A DNA stretch of 64,000 bases from Gigantopelta aegis. Taxonomy: Eukaryota > Mollusca > Gastropoda > Neomphalida > Peltospiridae. The notes beneath the pieces are model-generated. The model ran no database searches. It saw only the letters and a program-made list of their open reading frames with translations, and was not told the origin of the DNA. Shown piece by piece: positions 48,706-59,780 of this stretch (position 1 is its first letter; every line of letters starts with the position of its first letter). Both the position numbers and the translations under genes were made by a program. The stretch covers positions 76,557,638 to 76,621,637 of the forward strand of contig NC_054704.1 in assembly GCF_016097555.1 (NCBI RefSeq), given 5' to 3'.

Positions 48706-50784
48706 CAGTACAAGCATATGTTTGGTTTATAGAAAAACAAATAACCATTAAAAGAATTGCTTGACCACTATTTGATATCTGTTGGATTTGTAGTAATACC
48801 ACCAAGAATATGGGGGTGGGGGTAATAATCCAAAGCTTTGAAAATGAATTTCCATGTAGGTAAACAAAATAAAATTGCTGCCTATTCTGGATTATCAGTT
48901 AGTATATTAATAGTACAAGATGTATCTTCTGTATTCACCAAACAAAATATTTAAAAAAAATTGTTAATGTTTCAGATTATTATACTTTTTTCTTTCTTTT
49001 TTAATTTAATAGAAAATGAAAATAATTTTATTTTGATAGATTTTGTGTCGGTGAGAATATTTTTTTTAAAGTTTTAACAAAAAGTACAGTTTTGGGGATT
49101 TTATGTGTTGAATGAAGAGTTCTCTCTTCTTATTTTGTGCTTCCACTTCATTTTGCTCCTTGTTTGTTTTCTAGTTTTTGTTACTAATGATAAGCACCAA
49201 ACTCTTTTTGGAAGCTATAACTATGCTGTTTTTTTATTGGTTATTGCTGTTTAAAATCTTTTTATTATGGCTATTTCATACAGTGTTATTGAAAATTTAT
49301 TTAATGTGTATTTTTAAAATTATTTATTTATATTAACGACTCCTTTACAAAACTTCAGGATATAGATAATATCAGAGTAGCAGATTGATACTGTTATCTT
49401 ACAAATTATTTTAGACGTATCTAATGAGCGAAATCGAGTCGGATACATTTTTAAACAAGTTGTAATATAAATGGTATCTAATGGACAGGAGTGTAGTATT
49501 CTATTTCTTACATCGTCTCAAAAATCAGATTTAAAATAATTTTAAAGTGTTTTCCAACTAAACATTATTTACTGTACTTAAACTAGCAGTTATCTTATTT
49601 ATGATAGAAATTGGTTTGGATGGTGTTAATTTCATTGGATGCTTTGACATCTTGGTCATCACTATGGAGCAGCCAATCACATGTCTATAAATTGATCTCT
49701 AACATAGAATATCTTGGTGGTGTACCACAAATTCTCACACAATGTTTTCTCCAACAGATGTGTCAAAAGACTTTCAAACATTTCACCCATAATTTACTCT
49801 TCACATATTTTTTATTCACTTGAATCCTGAAGGGGCATGGATAACTACTCTGTTAATTCTAAAAGGAACTGTACAGTTTGTGATAAATAGTTTCTAGTCA
49901 AAGGAATGCAGGAGCAAGCTAACAGTAACAGAAAGCTTCATCTGTACAAACTGTGTTATTAAACCCACTTTTTCACTGCATTTTATTATCCAATTTGATA
50001 GGCATTTTTTGTACTTAGTGGTTTCACTGTTTAAAAGCTATGAGGAAATATTATTGGGAGTGTACCATCATTTCTTCTATTTGGATATCCATGACACTAA
50101 AATTAGCTGTTGGTGATTTTTGAGGGTCATAGAAACTTGATGTAGATATTTCTGGTCATAATGTGCAAGTTATTTGTAATCAACATGCTATAAATATATA
50201 GGGTTAGCACGGATCTTGAAAAGTTCTTGAATTGTCATTCATGGTGCTTATAAGGTTGTTAAATTTTGTAAATATGCATTTTATGCTTAGAAAGTGCTTA
50301 AACTGCAGAAACATCCCAAAATTTTGAAAAGAAGGTTTAACAGCAACAATAAGTTCAACACTATTTTTTGAAGAAAGACATACTTTTTTTTTTTTCAAAA
50401 ATGTTTTTTAAAATATGATTGGACCAAGTGTCGATTTATGGATATTTGTTTGTAAACGTAAGTGGCTGTGTACATTTATGATCTGTAGTATGTAATATAG
50501 TAATATTATAGCAGAACAATGTAGTTCTAGAAAACAACAGAAATGTGCTTTTTAAAAATTTAGTTTACATAAACCCTGTATGACTTGAACGCTGTAATTG
50601 TATTAAGAGACAAGTGTTCATATTACAGTGGCGCAGTAACAGTATAGTTTAAGCCTCTGCTTGGTGGATACAGGAGGGGGACGGGATATATATACACACA
50701 CACACACACCTTTTTTACAGAAATTAGCTACTCATTTTGATGTATTTGTTCCTGTTATAGGATGGTAATGCACATGATATTCAG

Positions 50785-51152
50785 GGTTTGGATTGGGTGA
50801 TTACAGCACAGAGGTAAAGCTGATGTGCAATGGGTTTCAGGATTGTTTGCCCTCTGTGGACTTTTCTCCCAGTCTCAACCAGTGCTCCAGGACTGGTACA
50901 TCAAAGGCCATGGTATGTACTACACTGTATGGAATGTGCATATAAAAGGTCTCTTTCTGCTTTATCAGATTTTTTTGTTCTGTGTTGTCGTTAACCATCT
51001 ATTCTATTCTATTCTATTCTTTATCATTAGACATAGGGGTTTTTGGTGGCAGCAGGTTTCTTCTCTTTGTGTCTCAAATAAGCATATGTTAGACACCAAA
51101 TGGCTGTAGTTTAAAAATATGATGAGGTGTCGTTAAACAAATACCCGGTAGG
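50785..51152 (+). mobile_element. Old SINE with an internal (ATTCT)n insertion
   Basis: CCAGTGCTCCAGGACTGGTA, GTGCATATAAAAGGTCTCTT and TGAGGTGTCGTTAAACAAAT are recognisable. The core is broken at about 50965-51035 by TTTGTTCTGTG and (ATTCT)n. Confidence 0.65.
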
Positions 51153-51972
51153 AACTTCCTTTACTTTCAGGGCTTGGCACCCTAAACATTTTACACCCAC
51201 ACCTTTTTCAAAATCCTGTATCCACACCTGAATATTTTTGTAGTGTTTCTGCTTGGTATTTGCTAGTTTGTTGCTGGATTAAATAGTAAATACTGTATAA
51301 CACTACTGACTAGATTGAATTATTCTTCTATCGCTCTATCTCCAGTATATGTTCTGACCAAAATGAAATGTAAAATTGTCTGCTACTTTGAGACCATTAA
51401 CAACCAAATGTGGGCAATCAATAAAACATACTCTTTGTAATTACATTGTAGAGGAAAATGGTCTTGTATTGCTGTACTATTTTATTTTATTCTTTGATAT
51501 AGAGATTTTTCTTTTCTTTCTTTTTTGCTCAATTAGAGGTTTATAGCATTACATGTATTCTTGATCGTTTTCCATTTTTGATAAAGCGAGTTGTATAATC
51601 TTTAAATTTCCATCCAACTATCTCATTTAGCTTCTTCTTTTTTTTTACCGTTTGCACCATTTGTCTACAGGCTGTTCAAAAATTAATTTTTTAGCATTGT
51701 TTGTATTGCTATATTATGGCCACTCCCTCTAAAATTATATAACACCTGTCAATACCTGTCATGATATAATTTGATCAGTTTAATTGGATTTATTATTTGT
51801 ATTTATTTTTGATTGATTTGATAATAAATACATGTAATTGATAGAAAATCATCTGTTTAAGAACAAAATAGCCATGACTGGCTGCATTTTACTTTATAAA
51901 TAAGAATGAGATGATACTTTTTACTCTGGACAAACACTCTCTCCCTCCCCTATAATGTTTACTAAACACTGA

Positions 51973-52082
51973 GGGCCAAATTTACTAAGCCTGTTTCTTT
52001 CTTAACCGCAGGTGTTTAAGCATTGTAAATGTATGTAGTTACATGCGTGCCACACTTAAACAGACTATGTCAATTTGGCCCC
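51973..52082. repeat. Hairpin MITE-like palindrome (copy 2)
   Basis: GGGCCAAATTTACTAAGCCT pairs with AGACTATGTCAATTTGGCCC around a centre with GTAAATGTATGTAGTTACAT. Same family as 47137-47240. Confidence 0.78.
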
Positions 52083-53039
52083 TTGTGTTTTAGGGTGGGG
52101 GCTTTTTGTGCACATTTCAAAGTGTGCTAGAGTGATGGCTCTTTAAGAATTATATGAATTACATCTTATATTTGCAAGTGCAATATTTTAGAAATTTGCA
52201 TGATAGTGTGTATATTGGAGCTATTCATATGGCATTGTGTTGTTGCGGAAACATTTTAAATAAAACGACAAAACATTTCTGTAAAAATATTCTAGTTAAA
52301 ATATCCTCCACCAGACCATATACCCTGTATATTTTAGCAATTCAAATTAAATATTTTGTACAATAATGATAACTTATTAATTAATCTCTGTAATGAAAAG
52401 TAAAGTTTTTGGATGTACAATTTGTGATGATTTTTTTTTTTGTGTGTGTGTATATGCTATGTATTTATTATTTTTAATACTGTATTACTATTTTGCAAAA
52501 CAAATGTTTTTGTTAGTACTTAAAACATGTGAATATCCCTTCATAAAAAATAAAGGCATAAATCTAAATATTTTTGATTGATGAAATAGATTTTAGAAAA
52601 GACTGCAATAACATAACCCGTTTTCAGCTACCAGTGGTTGTTTGTAGGGAGAGCAACTTGTGCACACATGATGGGCAGAGCATTTACATGTTGAATTAGT
52701 ATGTACATAGCTTATATCGCAACTGTTTGAAGTATTGAATAAATAAAAGAAAATGCTTACAATACATGATTGATATTTTTATTGTATTTTTCACAACATT
52801 TTCCTAAATTTTTTCATGTTTCATTTGCAATGAAATCCATGTATTGTGAAAATAAAATGTGGATACATTCGCCATATATTTCCATTTTAATTCAAGTTAT
52901 GCTTGTATTGGAGTGAGCCTACTTTGTTTTGTTTGGGGGAGGGGGCTGCATCATCTTTCATAGGGTGGGAGTGGTAGAAAGGCCGCCTGAAATATGATAG
53001 GTCAAGATATACTAATTTTTTTCCCTCATCCCAACTAGT

Positions 53040-53305
53040 GCCGCTTGACTGTCGGTCTGTGATGAATCCCCAGTGGTCTATTTTTCGTTCCAACCAGTGC
53101 ACCACGACTGGTATATTAAAGGCTGTGTTATTTGCTATCCTGTCTGTGGGATGGTGCATATAAAAAATCCCTTGCCACTAATGGAAAATGTAGCAGGTTT
53201 CCTCTCTAAGACTATATGTCAAAATTACCAAATTTTTAACATCCAATAACCGATGATTAATAAATCAATGTTCTAGTGGTGGTGTTAAACAAAACAAACT
53301 TTAAC
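53040..53305 (+). mobile_element. SINE copy
   Basis: Core words TTTTTCGTTCCAACCAGTGC, GGGATGGTGCATATAAAAAA and AATGGAAAATGTAGCAGGTT, and the tail GGTGTTAAACAAAACAAACT. The head is degraded. Confidence 0.8.
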
Positions 53306-53349
53306 TTGACCGTCACATCAAAGGTTGTGGTATGTACTATTCTGTCTAT

Positions 53350-53632
53350 ACTATGGGGGTGGGATTTAGCTGTCGGTTGTGTGCTCGCTTGATCGAACCA
53401 CCTCGGTGGATCTATTCAACTAATTGGGGGTTTTCCCGTACTAAAGGCAAAGGCTGTGGTATGTGCTTTCCTGTGGGAAAGTGCATATAAAAGATCCCTT
53501 GCTGTATTAGGAAAAAACGTAATGGGTTTCCTCTGATGACTTCATGTCAGAATTACCAAATTTTTGGCATCCAGTAACTGATGATTGATTAATCAATGTG
53601 CTATAGTGGTGTCATTAAACAGAAAAAGCTTC
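53350..53632 (+). mobile_element. SINE copy (head type C, degraded)
   Basis: GGGATTTAGCTGTCGGTTGT head, GATCGAACCACCTCGGTGGA box, AGTGCATATAAAAGATCCCT core and GTGTCATTAAACAGAAAAAG tail. Confidence 0.75.
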
Positions 53633-53699
53633 TCTATTTTAGACTATACTATAAAAAGTATATTGTACATATTAAAGATCCTTTGCTGCTTTATCATGC

Positions 53700-53864
53700 T
53701 TAGTGCAAGTGGTTTACACCTACCCATTGAGCCTTGCGGAGCACTTGCTCAGGGTTTGGAGTCATTATCTGGATTAAAAATCCCATGCCTCGACTGGGAT
53801 CCGAACCCAGTACCTACCAGCCTGTAGACCAATGGCCTGCCACGACGCCACCGAGGCCGGTCGA
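53700..53864 (-). mobile_element. Truncated SINE, type A head
   Basis: Minus-strand head with GGGTTCGGATCCCAGTCGAG and GGCAGGCCATTGGTCTACAG. It lacks the shared core, which shows the head region as a separable module. The 84-codon ORF across it is a SINE reading. Confidence 0.85.
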
Positions 53865-54967
53865 AAACTCATCGAAGTTGGATCCTGGCATAGTTGGTAT
53901 GATGGTCACCATCCATGGTGGTACCTCTGTACGTAATCAAGGTACACAATGCATTTGCTATCCTAGAAGAATTTCCAATTCATGGTAGTTCCTTTTTACA
54001 GGAAAAAGATTTTGATTTGATGCATTTGCTGTTCTAGAAGACTGTCTTGATGTTTCTTGCAGCCTGGAATTTCTTGGATTTTTGTGACCCCAGGTGTTTA
54101 ACTCATGTATATTGTACTGCTCTCAGAACTATAGCAGTACGTCCTAAAGGTTTCATCACAATATTAAAGTCTGGATTGAGAATATACCTACGATGTTCAC
54201 TTGTGCTGCCTACTTTGGATATTGCACATGCATGCCTTGGATATGTAAACGTTCGTGTAAGATGGTCTCAATAAATCTGTGGGCAAGAGTGTTCTCTTCT
54301 TAAACTGACAAAAATGGGTATGTTTTTCTAAGCACAGTGTAATGTATGGTATACCATCAATGTGTTTTTATGAGTTATTGTAGCTGAATGTTCTCAATGG
54401 TTAGTTAGGTCGTCTTGTAACCTATATGTTCATTCATGTTGAAATTCTTGGAAACAACATTTGGTGGTTGCATAGGGTAGGTCCATACATTACGTAACAC
54501 AGACATCCAAACCCACTAACAACTAACTCACTGTCCTGGAGTGTGCTTGAACCTTAATTGGATGTAAGTACAAAAATAAGTTGAAATGAAATTGTGGAAA
54601 TAGAAAGTGCGTGTGCGTGTGTGTGTATTGGTGAGGGGGACGACTCGCACAGCGCCACCAGTTCTCCACAAACGCTGCGCTCCATCTGTAAGACTAGGGA
54701 GTGTTTGCCAATCTTGTGCTGACTGGTCATACAAATCATTTCAAATAGGTTATACAATGGCATGTTGCCTATATACAATAAGGGTGTCTAGACTGACGAG
54801 TGAAGTTTATAGGAGAGATCGTTTTGTACTTCCCTAGAAAATATATTGGGAATAAAACAATTGCTTGATCAGGGATGGGTTTTGACGCCTGCACATGCGC
54901 CTTCTGATTTTACAGATTTTAATTAAACTCCATTTGAAGCAATGTTGAATATTTGCTCTTTAGATAA

Positions 54968-55114
54968 TTGGTGCAAAAAAAAAAATCCCTTGCTACTAAT
55001 GGAAAAATGTAGCGGGTTTCCTCTCTATGACTATCAATATGTTTGACATTTAATAGCCGATGATTAATAACTCAATGTGCTCTAGTGGTGTTGTTAAATA
55101 AAACAAAGTTTAGA
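54968..55114 (+). mobile_element. 5'-truncated SINE
   Basis: AAAAAAAATCCCTTGCTACT core onset, TAGCCGATGATTAATAACTC and the tail GTTGTTAAATAAAACAAAGT. Confidence 0.8.
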
Positions 55115-55996
55115 TAATTAAACACTGCCATGTCACTGATAGTGAAATGTGTGTTATTTTACTAGTGACCTGAATTCAAGCAGTTGGTTCTGAACTAAAA
55201 TCCTAATCAAAATTAGACCACCGGTTTTGGGGGGTTGGGGTTTTTTCCTTTCTGGTTATTTTTTTTAGTATGTGTGTTTTTGTGGTTGGTGGGGTGTTTT
55301 TTTGTGTGGGTTGTTTTGTTTTGTTTTGGGGTTGTTGTTTTTGTTTTTTTGTTTTTTTTTATTGGGGGGGGGGGGGACAAAATTTACAAAAATTCCTGGA
55401 ATAAAAACTTAATTCGAATTATGATGACCAATTACTGAAAACAAACAACAATCAGAATAAACATCCAGAAGTTGCCTTTTGTAAGTAAAATTTAAAAAAT
55501 AAAATAAATGTACATGTACTTTAAAAGCTTTGAAACAACTATAATTATAGATCCGATGTGTGACTACAATAGCCATGTGTTTTAATAAAATCTAATGGTT
55601 TGTTTAAAAGTATGTATTCGTAGCGTAGGTTTACGTGAAGTAACTTTTTGATCTATAAAAGACAACTTTTTGATGTCATGTCTATTGTTTATGTATGATA
55701 ATTATTACAGGCTTTTTCAGTTTTCAAGAATCGTGTAATGAGCAAACAAAATAAATATAATAATAATAAATGGCTGGATATAATTTGATTCGGACTTTTT
55801 GAATGGGAATACCATGTACTATCGTGTTTGAAACTTGTACAAGCAGGTTACCACTGTAACTACATATAGCATTTCAATGCACGATATTAGGATTGCGAAG
55901 CACGCTAATTTATATCTTCCTATTACATGCAAAACAAATAACTTGACCTTTCGCCTTCTTCAATTGATTGGGCGCAATGTGGTAAAATACTGTGAG

Positions 55997-56312
55997 AGAA
56001 AGAAAGAAAGAAAGAAATGTTTTATTTAACGACGCACTCAACACATTCTATTTACGGTTTTATGGCGTCAGACATATGGTTAAGGACCACATATATTGAG
56101 ATCTAAGAAACCTGCTGTCGCCACTTCATGGGCTACTCTTTTTCGATTAGCAGCAAGGGACAGGATAGTACATACCACGGCCTTTGTTACACCAGTTGTG
56201 GAGCACTGGCTGGAACGAGAAATAGCCCAATGGGCCCACCGACGGGGATCGATCCTAGACCGACCGCGCATCGAGCGAGTGCTGTACCACTGGGCTACGT
56301 CCCGCCCTTACT
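55997..56312 (-). mobile_element. Full-length SINE (type B head)
   Basis: The minus-strand head GGGCGGGACGTAGCCCAGTG, AGGATCGATCCCCGTCGGTG box, core and AATGTGTTGAGTGCGTCGTT tail, ending in (TTTC)n. It matches 8641-8962 in structure. The core has lost the AAAAGATCC word. Confidence 0.88.
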
Positions 56313-57102
56313 GCGAGATTGGATGTAGCCGTTCTATCCAGTTAACAATAACACGCTCGTAGGAATGTAGGGGTGGAATCGTGCGAAATTATCTTTGAAA
56401 GACTTCAAACACAATTTGGGTAAACAGACCAATCACCATATCTCGACCAAGTCTTATAATTTCGATCACAAATTGACAGGAACATATGGTTAGAATATTA
56501 GCAATCATTATTTAAAACTGCCGCTGTCAGAAAAAAAAAAAAAAAATGATACGATAGTTTGTTTATTAGACGTCCTTATGTAATAAATAACGGTATATAA
56601 TATACGTGGTTGAAGTGTGTATATATGCATAGTGGTCAGGAGGTGGTCGTTTTGACATTTTTAATTTTGAAAAAAACAAAAATTCAAAGGACATAACTTA
56701 TATCAACATGTTTTATTTGGGTTGTGGTTAGTCACAGTAGACTCTGTTACGACTATAACGTTTGCATATGGCAGACTGTTTTGAAAAACGATATGGTTCA
56801 GATAGTAATCAAATTGCACTCCCTTGGGTCTAGAGAACGACAAAGAAATGTGTTGGATAACGTTTTAAACACTGTTTTTATATAATCGAGAAAAAGGTAC
56901 ATGTATTGTATGGTCTTCAAAAGAGTTGGTTTTGATACACAGGTCCCCTCCCCCTCCATTCTCTCCCATGGTTATTCGGGTCGGTGTTGTTTGTTCTGAG
57001 GGTATTAACCCTGAATGCACAGTACACTTTTAAGAAAGAAAAAAAACATTTACGAAAAAAAAATTGTATTTGGCTTCAAAAACACACATATCTGAAAAAA
57101 AG

Positions 57103-57306
57103 TAGTTTGTTTTATTTAACGACGCCACCAGAGCACATTGATTTTTTTATCTTATCATCGGCTATTGGACGTCAAACATATGGTCATTCTGACACTGGTA
57201 TTTAAAAGGAAACCCGCTGTCGCCACATAGGCTACTCTTTTACGACCGGGATCCGAACCCAGTACCTTCCAGCCTGTAGACCGATGGCCTAACCACGACG
57301 CCGGTC
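57103..57306 (-). mobile_element. SINE with internal deletion (type A head joined to tail)
   Basis: The minus-strand type A head (GGCGTCGTGGTTAGGCCATC, GGGTTCGGATCCCGGTCG) is joined directly to GTAAAAGAGTAGCCTATGTG and the AATAAAACAAACT tail, so most of the core is missing. Confidence 0.8.
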
Positions 57307-57507
57307 AAGCATTATCTCGACAAAGTCCTAATTTCGGCCACAAATTAAAAGAAACATATGGGATGATATGGTTATAATATTTGAAAGCATTAATTAAAAC
57401 TAACATATGACACGGTGGTTTGTTTAGACGTCCTTATATAATATATAACGGTATTATATACTAGTACCACTATGTTAGGTGCCTCTAATACATAGCTTGG
57501 AATTTGG

Positions 57508-57563
57508 TGAGAGAGAGAGACAGAGACACAGAGAGAGAGAGAGACACACACACACACACACAG
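57508..57563. repeat. (GA)n/(CA)n compound microsatellite
   Basis: AGAGAGAGAGACAGAGACAC, then GAGAGAGAGAGACACACACA, then a CA run. Translations of it give spurious Ser/Leu/Val/Cys ORFs on the minus strand. Confidence 0.95.
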
Positions 57564-57766
57564 GCAGAGACAGTAAGGTACATAGAGACACAGAGAGGCC
57601 ATTGTGTTCGGGAATTGGTCTTCTAGCCATAGGGCTCTCTTTTTGTTGAGGGTGAGGTGGGGGTGGGAACAGGCTGTTGTTTGACTGAATTACACAAACA
57701 TACCCAAATCTGGTTAACAACATTTATTCATATTAGCATGACGGCCAAACGGATATTATAGGGTTA

Positions 57767-57916
57767 CAATCCCACAGACAGGATTGCAGATACCACGGCC
57801 TTTGTTACACCAGTTGTGGAGCACTGGCTGGAACGAAAAATAGCCTAATGGGACCAATCCTAGACCGACCACGCATCAAGCGAACGCTTTACCATTGGGC
57901 TACGTCCCGCCCCTGG
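57767..57916 (-). mobile_element. 3'-truncated SINE (type B head)
   Basis: The minus-strand head GGGGCGGGACGTAGCCCAAT through AGGATTGGTCC to CCACAACTGGTGTAACAAAG and CTGTCTGTGGGATTG. The tail is missing. Confidence 0.82.
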
Positions 57917-58010
57917 AAAATATAGAAATGTGTTGGATAACAATTTTCAGCTGTTTTAATGGTTGTTTTTAAATAATAGGAAATAAAAAAATAAAACAAC
58001 AAAGTAGAAA

Positions 58011-58171
58011 CAGTGGCGTAGCCGGGGGGGGGGGGGGGGACAGGGGGGCGCCATCCCGGAAAATGTTTACCTTTTCGCTTATTAATAACATTAAAAAGGT
58101 TCCTGTGTCATATCCCACTACACGGGTTGCCCCCCCCCCCCCACCCCTACAAAATCCTGCCGACGCCACTG
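58011..58171. mobile_element. hAT-like MITE, 161 bp, G/C-run subterminal
   Basis: The ends CAGTGGCGTAGCCGG and CCGACGCCACTG are inverted. Long G and C runs lie just inside. The flanks AGTAGAAA and CTTAGAAA match at 6 of 8, an aged 8-bp duplication. Confidence 0.7.
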
Positions 58172-58614
58172 CTTAGAAAAAACAACAAAAAGAAAAATGC
58201 GTACATGTATTTTATGGTTTTCAAATGACGTGAGGTTGGATCACGGATTCCCCCAATCATGAATGCCATGCATATATACATTACATGCATCATCAGTGTT
58301 GTTTGTTCAGAGGATATTAACCCTGAATGCACAGTGTACTTTTAACAAGTAAGAAACATTGACAGCGGTGTAAACATGTACTCTAACCATTAGAGCGTTG
58401 AACACCGGCTCGCAAAGTCACAAGGCGCCGTCTATTAAATCTATTCACGCGGCGAGTTCTTGCGGTGCGACCTGCACTCGGTAAACGCAGATAAACTTGC
58501 GATTTGCTTGGCTAAGACTCTTAAGAAGCCTCCGATTGTATAACATTATTATAAACTAATTGAAAACTGAATCAGTTATCAATCCTATATTCAAGTCATT
58601 CAGATTCTTATGAT

Positions 58615-58808
58615 CAGAGGCGGATCTAAAGGGGGGGACAGGGGCCTGCCCCCCCTAAATTTTGCGAGTTATAATTTTATTATATATTAATTTTCATTTT
58701 TTTTTTTTTTTTTTTACAATCTCCCTCCAAAACTCCCCCAAAGTTCCTTTGGCATTCCGCCTCAAGTCATTCCCCCCCCCCCCAATGGATGTTCTGGATC
58801 CGCCACTG
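58615..58808. mobile_element. CAG...CTG-ended MITE, 194 bp, exact 5-bp TSD
   Basis: The ends CAGAGGCGGATCTA and TGGATCCGCCACTG are inverted, flanked on both sides by ATGAT (58610-58614 and 58809-58813). G and C runs lie subterminally and a poly-T run in the middle. No coding capacity. Confidence 0.85.
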
Positions 58809-59366
58809 ATGATGCATCTCGAGTTACGTTCGAACGAATAACGTATATAATTTTGTTAATTATTATTTTAGCTGCAAAACAGTCTACAATTTAAAACTGA
58901 TCGAAAAAAAAGAGTAGGCCTATATTGAGAACAAAATCTACGAGTTTGATTAATTTAATATAAAACCACCGCTATGACGTATTAGTAACTGTAAAATAAT
59001 TTATATTTGTTGCCTGGAACAAATAATTGAGGGAGGTCATCTGAGCGTGACCCCCCTGGGCCTACGTTCTGCACCACAGGTAATCAAGGACATGTTTTTA
59101 AAAACATATTTACCCCCACATCACATTCTTTGTAAATGAATACACTTGCACGATCAGACAGGCCACGGAAAGAGGGTGAGATTGTTATAAACAAGATCCT
59201 TTTGTCGTCATCGCAGGTCAAAGCGGTTTTTCGCCTTCACCTTGCTTGGTCTCTTCTATTATCTATTGACTATTATATATCTGCAAGAGTTACTGTCCGT
59301 CACTTCATTCCAACCAACTTGCGGTCGCCTGTCAAGTAAACAAAGACGCAAACAATCGAAAAGAAT

Positions 59367-59780
59367 ATGTCCCGATGGACACGGAATCTCTTGCTTCTAA
59401 CTCGCCAGGCCAGAATACTGTCTCAAGTGCGGTTAACACACGTTGCTCCAATCGGGTACTTGCAATGTTCGAATCCGGTTTTGCTGGATAACTTTGGACG
59501 TCGCGAGGTTTTCGTTTGTCGGCGCGGACACGCGACTTGGGTCACGGCGGAAGATATGGATTATAAAGGCCAGATCCTCGTTTATTCCATTCTAGGATGC
59601 CCCCACTGCATGAAATCTAAAAACACCTTACAGAAACTCAACCTGCCGTATACGGATATTAACTTGGAGATGTTTCCGCAGTGTCGAGAACCGCTGAAGG
59701 AAAGGACGGGTAAACGGACGGTTCCTCAGATCTTTTTCAATGCTACTCATGTTGGAGGAAATGACGATCTACAGAACTTG
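59367..59780 (+). CDS. Glutaredoxin-DEP exon 1: N-terminus and most of the glutaredoxin domain
   Basis: 138 codons ending DDLQNL at the donor GTAAAT, phase 0. The 48 residues between the presequence-like start and the redox fold include two cysteines (34 and 51) of unknown role. Confidence 0.93.

Larger units (their letters stand above)
44551..59366. other. Intergenic region, no gene supported
   Basis: Nearly 15 kb with no exon-like sequence on either strand. It holds a TIR element (44687-45310), SINEs, hairpin MITEs (47137-47240, 51973-52082), a truncated TTAA-MITE (46761), the 138-bp array, microsatellites and hAT-like ends. The stretches 45600-46740, 48720-50780 and 51170-51960 show nothing that I can name. 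Confidence 0.6.

Noticed and set aside
53734..53988. 84-codon ORF (and the related 101-codon ORF at 62831-63136)
   Set aside because: Both cover SINE copies in different frames. The protein-like look comes from shared repeat sequence.
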